Positions 63,240-64,000 of a stretch of 64,000 nucleotides of DNA are shown here, one piece after another. The position numbers and the translations under genes are program-made. The notes beneath the pieces were generated by a model. That model was given only the letters and a program-made list of their open reading frames with translations. It was not told where the DNA came from and ran no database searches. Origin of the DNA: Musa acuminata AAA Group (Eukaryota; Streptophyta; Magnoliopsida; Zingiberales; Musaceae); contig NC_088345.1 in NCBI RefSeq assembly GCF_036884655.1, positions 31,676,501 through 31,740,500 of the forward strand, in the 5' to 3' direction. Each line of letters starts with the position of its first letter. Position 1 is the stretch's first letter.

Positions 63240-64000
63240 TATTGAATCTCGGATTTTGATGATGAAGTCAATTGTCATTTGGTTATCTAATCCGTATGTT
63301 GAGATAAGTGTGTAGGATTAACTACGATGGAAGTAAGAAATACAGTAGATGTTAAATCAAAGTCAAGACCAAGATCACGTTTGGGGTTCGAGAGTTCGTC
63401 GGAAGTCCAAACGGTCGTCGGAGGTTCTACGGGAACAATATGAGAAGTCCAGGAGCTTGCCAAAGAAGCTTGTCGGAACTCGTCATGAGGATTTTCGCAA
63501 GTTCAGGAGTTTGCCGGGAGTCCACCAGAGCATCGCCAAGGGTTCGTCGGATGTTCACCGGAAGATCGTTGGAAGAAGCGATTGACGCACCGAAATACGA
63601 TTTGTAATATTGATGTCTTAATTGTCATAGTTAGGATGTAGATTAAATTAGGATTAAGATGTGATCCCATTAACCTAATCTGGGAGCCAATTGGGCCCTT
63701 GGTAGACCCAAATTGGGCCGAATGGATTAGCCCATTCGGTGGTGCCGGCGGTGGCACCGCCTAGGAGACTCGGTCTCCTAGGAGTTCTAGGCGGTGGTAC
63801 CGCCAACAGTTATTACTGCTAGCAGTGGTGCGCTTGAGCTCGGTCTCCGAGCGATGTTAGGCGGTAGTACCACCCAGACTGTTGTTACTCAAAGAAAAAT
63901 AAGGACCATAGAAACCCAAATAAAAAAGGCTCATGTTATGCGCAAAATTTTGAATGCCAACAATAGACACATTGAAAACTAAAGGCGGCTGGTCATAGGT
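63240..64000 (+). mobile_element. 5' part of a SIRE-type LTR, cut by the window end
   Basis: It starts TATTGAATCTCGGATTTTG (TA in place of TG), followed by the CGG/TCGG-rich segment shared with 20400-20720 and 32950-33220. Two perfect dyads follow, at 63747-63761 (GGCGGT-GGC-ACCGCC) and 63790-63804 (GGCGGT-GGT-ACCGCC). The TATA box and 3' end are not reached. Confidence 0.8.

Overview
This window is nuclear DNA of a flowering plant. It is made mostly of nested LTR retrotransposons around one small gene island. The evidence is plant Ty1/copia and Ty3/gypsy chromovirus proteins, a plant-type elongator tRNA-Met gene with a short intron, a family-1 UDP-glycosyltransferase with a PSPG box, and an EXORDIUM-like cell-wall gene. 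The two genes are rich in G/C at third positions, which suggests a monocot, possibly Zingiberales such as banana or ginger relatives. That taxonomic guess is weak.

Layout. 1-1267 is the 3' part of a long SIRE-type copia LTR. 1268-12322 holds two inverted, broken copies of a Tekay/Del-like gypsy element (minus at 1268-4265, plus at 7174-12322). Between them are a gypsy gag-protease fragment and its LTR (4266-7120). 12323-15490 is a truncated copia element on the minus strand with a triplicated gag segment and a possible captured lectin-receptor-kinase fragment in its leader. 15491-24951 contains SIRE-family LTRs and a gutted element with almost no coding capacity, and a + strand solo LTR has inserted into it. 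24952-27186 and 41502-42749 are unclassified sequence split by a large nest. That nest is a Reina-like gypsy element (27187-41496, TSD GACGC). A second copy of the same family sits inside it in the opposite orientation (30844-39041, TSD TAGAC), and a SIRE-type solo LTR sits inside that one (32840-35165, TSD GCATC).

Gene island, 42981-52709. It holds a tRNA-Met(CAT) gene (minus), a UGT85-like glucosyltransferase gene (plus), and an EXORDIUM/PHI-1-like gene (minus), the last convergent with the UGT. The second UGT exon is cut by a Tork/Tnt1-like copia element (44133-50907, TSD ATCCG), which itself carries a solo LTR of another family (45455-46950, TSD TTTTC). Apart from the insertion, the UGT reading frame is complete at 475 codons plus stop.

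52710-54536 is intergenic. 54537-62418 is a nearly full-length SIRE-type copia element on the minus strand with gag, protease, integrase, RT and RNase H, carrying several lesions. 62419-64000 holds a short unclassified stretch, a copia RT scrap and the 5' part of another SIRE-type LTR.

The most unusual features are in the SIRE-family LTRs. They carry an array of small dyads just upstream of the TATA box whose arms are kept while the 3-nt centre varies, an 18-bp minisatellite that is expanded in some copies only, and a homopolymeric C tract close to the LTR end. Other points of interest are an amber codon shared by both Reina-like gag genes, the insertion stack in the UGT gene, and the inverted element pairs that could give long hairpin RNA. 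I did not find a clearly new protein-based system.
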